Part shown: piece by piece, positions 1 through 8,295 of the stretch
How positions within the stretch are numbered: position 1 is the stretch's first letter
Layout of the letters: every line of letters begins with the position of its first letter
Assembly: GCF_000576635.1 (NCBI RefSeq)
Contig: NZ_AVFL01000003.1
Span: 1 to 64,000 of the forward strand
Source of the DNA: Skermanella stibiiresistens SB22
Lineage (GTDB): Bacteria; Pseudomonadota; Alphaproteobacteria; Azospirillales; Azospirillaceae
DNA: 64,000 nt
Direction: 5' to 3'
Notes under the pieces: generated by a model
Seen by the model: only the letters and a program-made list of their open reading frames with translations
Told to the model about the DNA's origin: nothing
The model's database searches: none
Made by a program: the position numbers and the translations under genes

Positions 1-1
1 C

Positions 2-418
2 ATCACCATGCCGGGGATCAGCTTCTACTGCGGCAGCAAGTTCGCCCTGGAAGGAGTTTCCGAAGCGCTCGGCAAGGAGGTGGCAGGCTTTGGTATCCGT
101 GTCACCGCGCTGGCGCCCGGCCAGTTCCGCACCGACTGGGCGGGCCGCTCGATGGAACGCACGCCCCGCAGCATCCCCGATTACGACGCGGTGATGGATC
201 CCATACGCGCCGCACGGCAAGCCAAGAGCGGCAATCAACCGGGCGATCCGGCCAAAGCGGCGAAAGCGCTTTTGGAATTGGTCGAGGCGGACAACCCGCC
301 GGTGCGGCTGTTCCTCGGCGAGGATGCGTTGGCATTGGTGGATGCCAAGTTGGAAGCTATGAGAGCGGAATTGACCGCCTGGGACACGCTCTCGCGCTCC
401 ACAAGCTTCGCGGTGTGA
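2..418 (+). CDS. SDR-family oxidoreductase, 3' part only
   Basis: This is the C-terminal part of a short-chain dehydrogenase/reductase; the gene begins outside the window and its reading frame is open from base 2. The catalytic Y-x-x-x-K is visible as Tyr-Cys-Gly-Ser-Lys within the first 15 codons (FYCGSKFALEG), followed by the usual helix, the GIRVTALAPGQFRTDW stretch (the PG motif after beta-6), and a variable C-terminus with LFLGEDAL, typical of classical SDRs related to oxidoreductases that act on small ketones or alcohols. The NAD(P)-binding Gly-rich N-terminus is not in the window, so cofactor and substrate cannot be judged. A G+C-rich hairpin follows the stop. Confidence 0.85.
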   Translation: MTMPGISFYCGSKFALEGVSEALGKEVAGFGIRVTALAPGQFRTDWAGRSMERTPRSIPDYDAVMDPIRAARQAKSGNQPGDPAKAAKALLELVEADNPPVRLFLGEDALALVDAKLEAMRAELTAWDTLSRSTSFAV

Positions 419-433
419 ACTCGGCATTCAGAT

Positions 434-468
434 CCACCACCGGGAAGGTCGACTTGATCCGGCGGTGG
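434..468. terminator. possible hairpin after the SDR gene
   Basis: CCACCACCGG and CCGGCGGTGG (9 of 10 pairs) are separated by 15 bases, starting 16 bases after the SDR stop. There is no T-tract, so this is only a weak terminator candidate. Confidence 0.3.
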
Positions 469-560
469 CTTGGGGCGATTTTGGCGTGGGGCTTCCATTC
501 ACCACCGAGGCAGGAGGAGCGATTCCGCCTTTCCGGGAAAGCGGTGGCCGTGCGCCTGAA

Positions 561-581
561 AACCGGGGACAGACCACCATT
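561..581 (+). repeat. left arm of a 21-bp inverted repeat
   Basis: Bases 561-581 (core ACCGGGGACAGACCACCATT) are repeated exactly in inverse orientation at 1429-1449. The arms bracket about 850 bp that hold the broken antitoxin and the PIN toxin. The GGGGACAGACC motif resembles ends of degraded insertion or REP-type elements, but no transposase is seen between the arms. Confidence 0.75.
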
Positions 582-683
582 TTCGCGCGGACTCGCTCCC
601 GCAGCTTCCGTGCTCAAGGCTCAAGCAGTCCGCGAACAAGCGGCCGCCCGATTATTGCCGGGTTGACTTCGACATGGCGGTAG

Positions 684-863
684 CTGGCCGCCACGGAGGC
701 ATTCCGACCATCCGTCGGCAAACCAGCGGCCAAACTCGTTCCCCTGACCGCGCGGCCCACTGGCCCCCGCATCGGTATCGCGAAGAGCCGTTTCACGGTG
801 CCCGATGACATCGACGCCGACAACGAAGCCATCGAGAAGCTCTCCGGCGGCACTGCCGGATGA
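684..863 (+). pseudogene. remnant of a Phd/YefM-type antitoxin (C-terminal part)
   Basis: The frame open from 684 (just after a TAG at 681-683) to the TGA at 861-863 encodes about 59 residues ending with the pattern KPAAKLVPL, RIGIAKSRFTVPDDID and DNEAIEKLSGG, which is the usual C-terminal toxin-binding half of Phd/YefM antitoxins paired with PIN toxins. The N-terminal DNA-binding half normally preceding it is absent, no credible start codon lies in frame, and a stop sits immediately upstream. The TGA overlaps the toxin ATG (ATGA), the normal arrangement for such pairs. I infer that the antitoxin has lost its 5' half and is probably non-functional. Confidence 0.6.
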
Positions 864-1255
864 GGTTGCCGTTGGATACCCATGTCGCACTCTGGGCCAT
901 CACCGACAGTCCAAGCTTATCGGCCGGAGCACGGGAGATGATCGTCGATCCCGCCAACACCATAGCCGTCAGCGCGACGAGTATTTGGGAAATCTCGATC
1001 AAACACGCGCTCGCTCGCGGCAAACCCAATGACATGCCCATTTCCGGCGCCGAAGCCGCGGAGTACTTCCGATCAGCGGGCGACATCCTCCCGAGCATTT
1101 CCCCTGAACACGCCACCGCCATGGAGGCCCTTCCCCCTCCGCACGCCGATCCCTTCGACCGCATCCTTGTAGCCCAAGCCTTCGCCCAATCGCCGCGCCC
1201 GATCACCCACGAGTCCATGGTCGCGGCATATGGTGCCTCCATCCTCCGCAGCTGA
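860..1255 (+). CDS. PIN-domain toxin (VapC-like), antitoxin partner broken
   Basis: A 131-residue PIN-domain protein of the COG3744 type, predicted to be an Mg-dependent ribonuclease. Visible acidic positions are Asp6 (LDTHVALW), the Glu in IWEIS near residue 43 and the Asp in DPFDRILVAQA near residue 96. The last acidic position, normally Asp in a T-x-D context, reads ITHES, so Asp appears replaced by Glu. The ATG overlaps the stop of the antitoxin remnant. A toxin without antitoxin would be expected to be silent or inactive; the Asp to Glu change and the divergent C-terminus fit this. Toxin activity is not certain. Confidence 0.75.
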   Translation: MRLPLDTHVALWAITDSPSLSAGAREMIVDPANTIAVSATSIWEISIKHALARGKPNDMPISGAEAAEYFRSAGDILPSISPEHATAMEALPPPHADPFDRILVAQAFAQSPRPITHESMVAAYGASILRS

Positions 1256-1713
1256 CGTTGGATCCACTTCCAGGGGGGAGCCGTAATGGCTCATGCCAAG
1301 GAAGCGGGTGCTTCGGCTGTTGCCCCGCCGGGTAGGGCGCAACAGCGTGTTGTTGAGACGACGCTGGTCGCGCCGAGGCGTCGTGGGGGCTTAGATGACG
1401 GTGGTTGATCCACTGGCGGCGCCAAGATAATGGTGGTCTGTCCCCGGTTCTCTATCCCCCGTTCCCGAGGGACGGGCGGCGTCCGGCTCGACCCGCTGAC
1501 GGGTGCTACGACTTGTGGCGCGGTTGTTTGGATACCCCAAACCGCGCCTCGATCCCCTTACCGCTGGCGTCGATAAATGCGCGAACCGCCTCGTCAACCA
1601 ACGCCACATGAACCGACAAACCCTCCGGTTATTGGACAAGACGCTCCGGTCGCCATGCCCTATCGGACTTCGGGGTCGATCCGATTTCCCGATTGTCATT
1701 CAGGAGCATGAGC
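1256..1713. other. non-coding stretch with one inverted-repeat arm
   Basis: No convincing gene is visible. Apart from the repeat arm at 1429-1449, the only usable signal is AGGAG at 1702-1706, the ribosome binding site of the following hydrolase. Confidence 0.6.
1429..1449 (-). repeat. right arm of the 21-bp inverted repeat
   Basis: Exact reverse complement of 561-581. Together the two arms delimit a unit containing the orphan PIN toxin, which suggests that the unit arrived or was trimmed as one piece. Confidence 0.75.
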
Positions 1714-2421
1714 ATGACGAATTCATCCCCGACTGGAGCCACCGTCGCCCTGGTGCATGGCGCGTGGGCCGACGCGTCGAGCTGGCGGAGGGTCATTCCC
1801 TATCTTCAGAAGCGGGGAGTGCCCGTCGTCGCGGTCCAAAACCCGACGACCTCGCTGGCCGCCGATGTCGACGCCACCCACCGCGCCCTCGGCACGATCG
1901 CCGGGCCGGTCGTGCTGGCCGGGCATAGCTGGGGCGGTACGGTGATCACGGAGGCGGGCAATGATCCGAAGGTGAAAGCGCTGGTCTACGTCGCCGCCTT
2001 CGCTCCGGATGTGGGCCAATCGACCGGCGATCAGGTCGCGGCCCATCTGGCGCCCCCCGGCCTGGGGGAGGTCAGGGACGATGGAACCGGCAACCTCATG
2101 ATGGGCGTCGATGGCTGGGTCGACAGTGTCGCGCAGGACCTCCCGAGAGAGGAGGCGCTTGTCCTGGCGGCCACCCAAACGCCGCTGGGGGCCGGCACGT
2201 TCGGTGATAGGATCGCCAGGGCCGCCTGGGTGGATCGGCCGAATTGGTACATCGTCTCAACCGAGGATAGGGCGGTGAGCGTCGAACTTCAGCGGGATTT
2301 GGCGGGTAGGCTGAAGGCGCGGACGACCGAACTGAAGGCCAGTCACATGTCGCTGTTGTCCCAGCCAGAAGCCGTCGCGGCTGTCATCCTCGATGCCGTC
2401 GCGGAGGTTGCTGGAAGATAG
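1714..2421 (+). CDS. alpha/beta hydrolase, EstC-like
   Basis: A 235-residue alpha/beta hydrolase of the compact esterase group related to salicylate or acyl esterases. Visible are the oxyanion loop LVHGAWADASSW near residues 13-24, the nucleophile elbow LAGHSWGGT with Ser72, and a late SHMSLLSQPEAV whose His is the likely catalytic base. No signal peptide is seen, so it is probably cytoplasmic. Other in-frame starts exist at TTG 1693 and ATG 1708; ATG 1714 is chosen because AGGAG at 1702-1706 lies 7 bases upstream. It stands alone between accessory sequence and the next gene, so the context gives no substrate. Confidence 0.85.
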   Translation: MTNSSPTGATVALVHGAWADASSWRRVIPYLQKRGVPVVAVQNPTTSLAADVDATHRALGTIAGPVVLAGHSWGGTVITEAGNDPKVKALVYVAAFAPDVGQSTGDQVAAHLAPPGLGEVRDDGTGNLMMGVDGWVDSVAQDLPREEALVLAATQTPLGAGTFGDRIARAAWVDRPNWYIVSTEDRAVSVELQRDLAGRLKARTTELKASHMSLLSQPEAVAAVILDAVAEVAGR

Positions 2422-2564
2422 GTTTCCGGAAGGTGCCCGGCTGGTGGATCAAAAAGACTTGGGGCGACGCTGAGAGTCGACGTGTATGATGTTGGAGTTC
2501 GACAGGGATTTCGTCAGTCCTGGCGGTTTTCCTGGTTGATTTTCAAGAGCGGCCGGGCCAATAC

Positions 2565-3587
2565 ATGAAGATTCTATTTACCATTTCTGCTGTACTCGGC
2601 TTTTTTTCAGTGGCGACTAGCGCCAACGCCGCCAGTTTCGATTGCGCCAAGGCTTCCCTGCCGGTGGAGCGATTGATCTGCGGCGATGGCGCGCTGTCGC
2701 GCTTGGACGAGGCCATGGCGGCGGAATACTCCCGTGCCCGTGCGGCGGTGTCGGAGGACGGGCGCAGGCAGCTTCGGGATAACCAGCGGAGCTGGTTGAA
2801 ATACGTCTCCGCGACCTGCGTCGGGTCGAAGGAGGCGCTTCAATGCCTGCGCGACGCCTATCAGGATCGTCGGGACGGGCTGGGCAAGGTTCCAGTGAAA
2901 ATGGGGCCTTTCACCTTCATCCCGGTCGAGAGCTTCGGCTTCGAGAAGGCTGCCGTCGATGACGACGGGGGGATGGTGACCGGCTGGACCATTGATCTTC
3001 GGCGCTATCCGCGCATCGATGCTCCCGCCACGCGCGAGGCGGCGGCCTGGAACGCCGCCGTCGCGGCCAGGAGCGACGCCACCGCGCAAGCGCCCCGCTT
3101 GAGCGATGATGACGCCGCGGATGAGAGCGGGATCGATGCGCAGGAGAGCTTCGATATCCACTCGGCCTCATCCGACCTGATCAGCATGTCGAGCGAGGGT
3201 TATGTCTATCCCCACGGCGCCGCCCATGGCACGGAAGGCGCCCAGACCTCCAACCATCTGCTGTCCATGGGACGCGAACTGGAGCCAGCCGACCTTTTCA
3301 ATCCCAGGTCGGGATGGCGGGGCTTTTTGGCCGACCGCTGTTTCGCCGGGCTGTCCGCCCAAGCCGAGGCGGATGGCTGGACGTTGGACACTCCGGAGCC
3401 CGCGGCCCTGGTGGCCACCGCCAGCGATCCGAAGAACTGGGAGATCACCGGCGCGGCCCTGACGATCCGGTTCTCGGTCTATGAGGTGGGGCCGTACTCG
3501 GCCAGCATGCCCAAGGTCGCCATCCCGTGGGCGGACCTGAAGCCCTACCTCGCCGCGTCACCCGTGTTGCCGATTCCGCCCAGGTGA
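2565..3587 (+). CDS. exported LprI-like (DUF1311) protein with C-terminal RsiV/DUF3298-type domain
   Basis: A 340-residue exported protein. Residues 1-23 form a signal peptide ending at NAA. Residues about 25-110 match the lysozyme-inhibitor LprI N-terminal (DUF1311) pattern: FDCAKASLPVERLICGD, then WLKYVSATC and LQCLRDAYQDR with four Cys that would form disulfides in the periplasm. The C-terminal half, with GYVYPHGAAHGTEG, LLSMGRELEPADLF and a late VAIPWADLKPYL, resembles the DUF3298/RsiV fold. That arrangement is known in uncharacterised proteobacterial proteins. I infer a cell-envelope role, possibly binding of lysozyme or peptidoglycan fragments. It is monocistronic, and the DUF3298 part is less certain than the LprI part. 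Confidence 0.75.
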   Translation: MKILFTISAVLGFFSVATSANAASFDCAKASLPVERLICGDGALSRLDEAMAAEYSRARAAVSEDGRRQLRDNQRSWLKYVSATCVGSKEALQCLRDAYQDRRDGLGKVPVKMGPFTFIPVESFGFEKAAVDDDGGMVTGWTIDLRRYPRIDAPATREAAAWNAAVAARSDATAQAPRLSDDDAADESGIDAQESFDIHSASSDLISMSSEGYVYPHGAAHGTEGAQTSNHLLSMGRELEPADLFNPRSGWRGFLADRCFAGLSAQAEADGWTLDTPEPAALVATASDPKNWEITGAALTIRFSVYEVGPYSASMPKVAIPWADLKPYLAASPVLPIPPR

Positions 3588-3694
3588 CGTTATTCACGCC
3601 GCCGCAAGTCAGCCGCGTTAATCATGCTTGTCAGCCCGCCTAAGCTGTCTCAAACTCCAAGTTAACGAAGAAAAACTTACGCTTGGGGGAAACG

Positions 3695-4828
3695 ATGGCG
3701 AAGCATGGATTGGCCGCACTGATGTTGTGCGGCGCACTAACACTTGTGGCGTCGCAAGGAATCGCCGCCGAAACCCTGAAGATCGGCATGGTGGCGCCGC
3801 TGACCGGCCCGGCGGCGGAATCGGGACGCTTCCAGGTCAATGGCGCCAAGCTGGCGGCGGACGAGGTCAACAAGGCGGGCGGCGTGCTCGGCAAGCAGCT
3901 CGAACTGGTGATCGAGGACGACCAGACTACCAACCCCGGCGCGGTCCTGGCCTTCAGCAAGCTGGCGGGCGACAGCGATATCCCGGCGTTCATCGGCTCG
4001 ATCCGCTCGACCCAGGTCCACGCCATGGCGCCCGACGTGATCAAGACCGGCAAGCCGATGATGATCGGCGGCACCGATCCCAAGCTGACCCACATGGGCA
4101 ATCCCTGGCTGTTCCGGTTCAGGCCCAACGACACCTATTCCGCCCGGGTCATCGCCGAATACGGCGTCAATGTCCTGAACCGCAAGAAATGGGCGATCGT
4201 CCATTCGACCGACGCCTTCGGCACCGCCGGGAAGAACGCGCTGGCCGAGCAGTTGAAGGCGCTGGGCGCCGAGGTCATGATCACACAGGGCTACACCAAC
4301 AATTCGCAGGATTTCACGCCGGTGGCGCTGGCGGTCAAGCAGGCCGGGGCCGAGGTGCTGTCCAGCTACGTCACGTTCGAGACCGACCAGGGCATCCTGG
4401 CCAAACAGATGCGCCAGCTTGGCGTCGACCTCCCGTGGATCGGCTCCACCACCATCGCCACCACGTCGGCGTTGCGGCTGGCCGGCGCCGCGCTGAACGG
4501 CACCTATGGCGTCACCGACTACACCGAGAAGGCCAGCCCGGCGTCGGAGGCCTTCGCCCAGAAATATATGGCGGCCTATGGCACCAAGGCCGACGTGTTC
4601 GCCGCCTGGCCGTTCGACGCGGTGACCGTGCTGGCGAAGGCGATCAACAACGCCGGCGGCACCGATCCGGAGAAGATCCGCGCCGCGATCATGGATATCA
4701 GCGGCTTGGCCGGGGCGGAGGGCACCTACGACTTCGACCAGAACGGCGACGGGCTGCACGGCTACAACATCGTCCACAACGATAACGGCACCATCGTGTT
4801 CGAGCGGCGCATCGACTTCAAGGACTGA
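3695..4828 (+). CDS. Liv-type ABC transporter substrate-binding protein
   Basis: A 377-residue periplasmic binding protein of the Peripla_BP_6 (LivJ/LivK) family. A Sec signal peptide covers about residues 1-24 and ends in ASQGIAAE. LKIGMVAPLTGPAAESGRFQ starts the mature domain, followed by the hallmark NGAKLAADEVNKAGGVLGK, FIGSIRSTQVHAM and a C-terminal TYDFDQNGDGLHGYNI. Start ATG 3695 follows GGGGGAAACG; an upstream in-frame TTG at 3683 is less likely. It heads the operon with the permease and ATPase genes. This family binds branched-chain amino acids but also urea, amides, aromatic acids and short-chain ligands, so the substrate is open. Confidence 0.93.
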   Translation: MAKHGLAALMLCGALTLVASQGIAAETLKIGMVAPLTGPAAESGRFQVNGAKLAADEVNKAGGVLGKQLELVIEDDQTTNPGAVLAFSKLAGDSDIPAFIGSIRSTQVHAMAPDVIKTGKPMMIGGTDPKLTHMGNPWLFRFRPNDTYSARVIAEYGVNVLNRKKWAIVHSTDAFGTAGKNALAEQLKALGAEVMITQGYTNNSQDFTPVALAVKQAGAEVLSSYVTFETDQGILAKQMRQLGVDLPWIGSTTIATTSALRLAGAALNGTYGVTDYTEKASPASEAFAQKYMAAYGTKADVFAAWPFDAVTVLAKAINNAGGTDPEKIRAAIMDISGLAGAEGTYDFDQNGDGLHGYNIVHNDNGTIVFERRIDFKD

Positions 4829-4896
4829 GCGTCGGCCCCATAAATCCAGATCAAATCAAGATTGGCGCCTGAGATACGGCCGCTGAAAGGACGCTC

Positions 4897-5772
4897 ATGT
4901 CCATGATTCCGCAACTGCTCTTCACGGGGCTTGGTATCGGCAGCATCTACGCGCTGGTGGCGCTGGGCTTCGTGCTGATCTACCGCGCCACCAACGTCGT
5001 CAACTTCGCCCAAGGCGACTTCTCGATGATCGGGGCGTTCATCATGGTGGTGCTCGCGATCGACTTGGGCGTCCCCTACTGGATCGCCGTCATCGTGGCG
5101 GTGGTCACGATGGCGGCGTTCGGCATCCTGTTCAATTACGGGGTCTATTATCCGCTGCGGCACCGGACCTTCCTGCCGGTGGTGATCAGCACGATCGGCG
5201 CGTCGATCCTGCTGCAGAACGGAGTGCTGGCGGCCTACGGGCCGCATCCGCAGAGCCTGCCTCCCATGCTGCCGTTCCCCGGCTTCACGGTCGGCGGCGT
5301 CTTCCTGGATAGCCAGTACCTGTTGATCCTGGTGGTGACCTTCGCCCTGGTGGCCTTGCAGTACCTGTTCTTCGAGCGGACGATGCTGGGCAAGAAGCTC
5401 CAGGCGACCTCGCAGGACAAGGAGATGGCGTCGCTGCTCGGCATCCCGGTGGCGCTGATGATCGGGATCACCTTCGCCTATAGCGCGGTGCTGGGCGGGG
5501 TGGCCGGAATCCTGGTGGCGCCCCTGCTGTTCGTCTCGATCAACATGGGGTCGACCATCGCGCTGAAGGCGTTCGCGGCCAGCATCATCGGCGGCTTCGG
5601 CGACGTGACCGGGGCGATCGTCGGCGGGCTGGCGCTGGGCGTCGTCGAGACGTTCGGCGCCGCCTACATCTCGGTGCCGTACAAGGACGGGTTCGCCTTC
5701 CTGGTGCTGTTCCTGTTCCTGATGGTCCGGCCGCAGGGCGTGTTCGGCGAGAAGGTGGCGGAGAAGGCATGA
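4897..5772 (+). CDS. Liv-type ABC transporter permease (LivH family)
   Basis: A 291-residue inner-membrane permease with about eight hydrophobic segments. The LivH signature is clear: LGIGSIYALVALGFVLIYRA with NVVNFAQGDFSMIGAF near the N-terminus, LGKKLQATSQDKEMASLLGI as the cytoplasmic coupling (EAA-like) loop, and GGFGDVTGAIVGGLALGVVE. It lies 68 bases after the binding protein and overlaps the next gene by 4 bases (ATGA), so the two are translationally coupled. It pairs with the permease half of the fused protein encoded downstream. Confidence 0.95.
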   Translation: MSMIPQLLFTGLGIGSIYALVALGFVLIYRATNVVNFAQGDFSMIGAFIMVVLAIDLGVPYWIAVIVAVVTMAAFGILFNYGVYYPLRHRTFLPVVISTIGASILLQNGVLAAYGPHPQSLPPMLPFPGFTVGGVFLDSQYLLILVVTFALVALQYLFFERTMLGKKLQATSQDKEMASLLGIPVALMIGITFAYSAVLGGVAGILVAPLLFVSINMGSTIALKAFAASIIGGFGDVTGAIVGGLALGVVETFGAAYISVPYKDGFAFLVLFLFLMVRPQGVFGEKVAEKA

Positions 5773-7559
5773 CCACCAACGCGACACTTTCCCATCCCGC
5801 CCCCGCGACCAGCCGCGGCGCCATCGCGGGCGGCATCGTGCTGGCCGTCATCGCCGTGGCGCTGGCCGCCCTGCCGCAGATCATGCCGCTGTCGGGCTAT
5901 GTGCTGAACATGCTGATGCAGGCCGTGACCTACACGGTCGCGGTCCTGGGACTGACCGTGGTGCTGGGCTATACCGGCCAGCTCTCGCTGGCGCAGGCCG
6001 CCTTCTTCGGCATCGGCGCCTATGCCGTGGCGCTGGGCACGGTCGATTACGGGCTGGGGTTCTGGCTGTCCATGGCGCTGGGTCTGGTGGCCTCGGCCGC
6101 GGCGGGGGCCGTGCTGGGGCTGACCTCGCTGAGGATCGGCGGGCACTATCTGGCGATGGTCACGATCGCCTTCCAGCAGATCGTGACGCTGGTGCTGGTC
6201 AACTCGATCGAGTTCACCCACGGGCCGGACGGCGTGTCCGGCATCGCGCGGCCGAACCTGCCCGGCGTGTCGCTGACCAACGGGCGGGCGTACCTGACCT
6301 TCTGCATCGTCGTGCTCTACGCCGTGGCTCTGGGGGTCTGGTATCTGCGGCGGACCCGGCTGGGCCGCGCCATGCAGGCGGTGCGCGACAACGAGCTGGC
6401 GGCCGGCGTGGTCGGAGTCCACACCTATCGGACCAAGGTCGTCGCCTTCACCATAAGCGCCGTGCTGGGCGGTCTGGGTGGCGCGCTGTTCGCATCGGGG
6501 TTCTCGTATATCAGCCCGGACCAGTTCAGCTTCGCGGAATCCGTGGTGTTCCTGACCATGGCGCTGATCGGCGGCGTCCAGTCCGCCTTCGGCACCGCGC
6601 TGGGCACCGGGCTGCTGATCCTGCTGCCGGAATGGCTGCGCTTTCTGAAGGAAATCTATCTGGCGATCTACGGGCTCTCGGTGATCCTGATCATGGTGTT
6701 CATGCCGGAGGGGATCTGGGGCCTGCTGGAGCGGATCGCCCGAGGCGGCGGGGCGAAGCCGGCGGCGGCGCTGGTGACGCCGCGTCCGTTCCGGCTGGAG
6801 ATCGCGTCGGATGGACCGGCCGAGTTCCTGGAGACGCGCGGGCTGGCGAAGCATTTCGGCGGGCTCCGCGCGGTCGACGGGGTCGACTTGACGGTCAGGC
6901 GGGGTACCGTCCACGCCCTGATCGGCCCCAACGGTTCGGGCAAGACGACGCTGCTGAACGTGCTGAGCGGGCTGTACAAGCCGACGGCGGGCAGCGTCAC
7001 GCTGGCCGGGCGCGACATCACACGCCTGGCGCCGCACGAGCGGTGCGCCGCCGGGGTCGGCCGGACGTTCCAGAACATCCGGCTGTTCCGGTCGCTGTCG
7101 ATCCTGGACAACGTGCTGGTCGGGGCGCAGCGGCCGGGAGCGCCGGCGCGCGGCGAAGCGCAGCTGCGGGAACGCGCCTACGAGGCGCTGGGGTTCGTCG
7201 GGCTGGCGGACAAGGCGTCGGAACTGGTCGGCAGCCTGCCCTATGGGCACCAGCGGCTGGTCGAGATCGCCCGCGCGCTGGCCGGGCAACCGGCGCTGCT
7301 GCTGCTGGACGAGCCAGCCGCCGGGCTGAACCCGACGGAGAAACAGGATCTGGTCGGGCTGCTGCGCCGGCTGAAGGGCCATGGGCTGACCATCTTCCTG
7401 ATCGACCACGACATGGCGATGGTCGAGCGGATCGCCGACCACATCACCGTGCTCAACTTCGGCAAGCGCATCGCCGAGGGCTCGCCGCGCGACGTGCTGC
7501 GCCAACCGGCCGTGATCGCGGCCTATCTCGGAGAGGTCCCGACCCATGGCGCTGCTTGA
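5769..7559 (+). CDS. fused Liv-type permease and ATPase (LivM-LivG)
   Basis: A 596-residue protein joins two normally separate subunits. Residues about 1-325 are the LivM permease, with LGYTGQLSLAQAAFFGIGAY, the coupling loop RTRLGRAMQAVRDNELAAGV and a last membrane segment ending MVFMPEGIWGLLERIARG. A short linker follows. Residues about 345-596 are a LivG-type ATPase with Walker A GPNGSGKTT near 385-393, PYGHQRLVEIARAL in the signature region and Walker B LLLLDEPAAGLNP. The canonical LSGGQ is replaced by LPYGHQ, as is common in LivG. The frame is continuous, so this is a true fusion. It overlaps livH and livF, and would form a hetero-complex with both. Confidence 0.95.
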   Translation: MTTNATLSHPAPATSRGAIAGGIVLAVIAVALAALPQIMPLSGYVLNMLMQAVTYTVAVLGLTVVLGYTGQLSLAQAAFFGIGAYAVALGTVDYGLGFWLSMALGLVASAAAGAVLGLTSLRIGGHYLAMVTIAFQQIVTLVLVNSIEFTHGPDGVSGIARPNLPGVSLTNGRAYLTFCIVVLYAVALGVWYLRRTRLGRAMQAVRDNELAAGVVGVHTYRTKVVAFTISAVLGGLGGALFASGFSYISPDQFSFAESVVFLTMALIGGVQSAFGTALGTGLLILLPEWLRFLKEIYLAIYGLSVILIMVFMPEGIWGLLERIARGGGAKPAAALVTPRPFRLEIASDGPAEFLETRGLAKHFGGLRAVDGVDLTVRRGTVHALIGPNGSGKTTLLNVLSGLYKPTAGSVTLAGRDITRLAPHERCAAGVGRTFQNIRLFRSLSILDNVLVGAQRPGAPARGEAQLRERAYEALGFVGLADKASELVGSLPYGHQRLVEIARALAGQPALLLLDEPAAGLNPTEKQDLVGLLRRLKGHGLTIFLIDHDMAMVERIADHITVLNFGKRIAEGSPRDVLRQPAVIAAYLGEVPTHGAA

Positions 7560-8277
7560 ACTCGACGGCGTCACCGCCGGCTACACGGCGGTCGACGCGC
7601 TGAACGGGATTTCCCTGCGGGTCGAGGACGGCGAGATCGTGACCCTGCTGGGCGCCAATGGCGCAGGCAAGACGACGACGCTGCGGACCATCTCCGGCCT
7701 GATGAAACCGCGATCGGGGTCGATCCGGTTCATGGGACAAGAGATCGCCGGCGCCTCGGCCAACGCCATCGTGCGGCTGGGGCTGTCCCACGTGCCGGAG
7801 GGGCGGCGGATCTTTCCCGGCCTGACCGTGCGGGAGAACATCCTGCTGGGCAGTTCCAACCGGGGACGGGTGCCGCGGGCGGAACTGGACCGCGACCTGG
7901 AGGCGGCGTTCGGGATCTTTCCCGATATCCTCAAGTTCGCGGACTCACCGGGCTGGACGCTGTCGGGCGGTCAGCAGCAGATGGTCGCGGTGGCGCGTGG
8001 GCTCATGGCGCGGCCGAAGCTGCTGATGCTGGACGAGCCGTCGCTGGGCTTGGCGCCGATCATCGTGCAGCAGGTCTTCCGCACCATCGCCGACATCCGG
8101 GCGCGGGGCACCACCGTGCTGCTGGTCGAGCAGAACGCCCACATGGCGCTGTCGATCGCGGATCGCGGCTATGTGCTGGAGACGGGGCGGCTGATCGTGG
8201 AGGGGCCACCGGCGACGCTGCTGGACAACGAGGAAGTCCGGGCGGCCTATCTTGGCGGGCGGGTCACGGCGGAGTAG
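7546..8277 (+). CDS. Liv-type ABC transporter ATPase (LivF family)
   Basis: A 243-residue ABC ATPase that closes the importer operon. It has Walker A GANGAGKTTT, Q-loop region, LSGGQQQMVAVARGL as signature, Walker B LLMLDEPSLGLAP and the switch His region VLLVEQNAHMAL. VPEGRRIFPGLTVRENI is the LivF hallmark. The ATG lies 14 bases inside the fused permease-ATPase gene, so the genes are coupled. Together with the fused LivG half it gives the asymmetric ATPase pair typical of this transporter class. A perfect 8-bp hairpin begins over its stop codon. Confidence 0.95.
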   Translation: MALLELDGVTAGYTAVDALNGISLRVEDGEIVTLLGANGAGKTTTLRTISGLMKPRSGSIRFMGQEIAGASANAIVRLGLSHVPEGRRIFPGLTVRENILLGSSNRGRVPRAELDRDLEAAFGIFPDILKFADSPGWTLSGGQQQMVAVARGLMARPKLLMLDEPSLGLAPIIVQQVFRTIADIRARGTTVLLVEQNAHMALSIADRGYVLETGRLIVEGPPATLLDNEEVRAAYLGGRVTAE

Positions 8278-8287
8278 CGCTCCGCCG
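8267..8287. terminator. bidirectional terminator hairpin at the end of the Liv operon
   Basis: CGGCGGAG (8267-8274), loop TAGCG, CTCCGCCG (8280-8287) form a perfect 8-bp stem overlapping the livF stop and lying 9 bases from the stop of the convergent gene. The following sequence is CGTTT, only a weak T-run. Confidence 0.6.
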
Positions 8288-8295
8288 CGTTTCCG

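Noticed and set aside
5664-7574. 636-codon minus-strand reading frame over the Liv genes
   Set aside because: It is antisense to strongly supported transporter genes and its composition (Arg/Gln/His/Pro-rich) is that of a GC-rich shadow frame.
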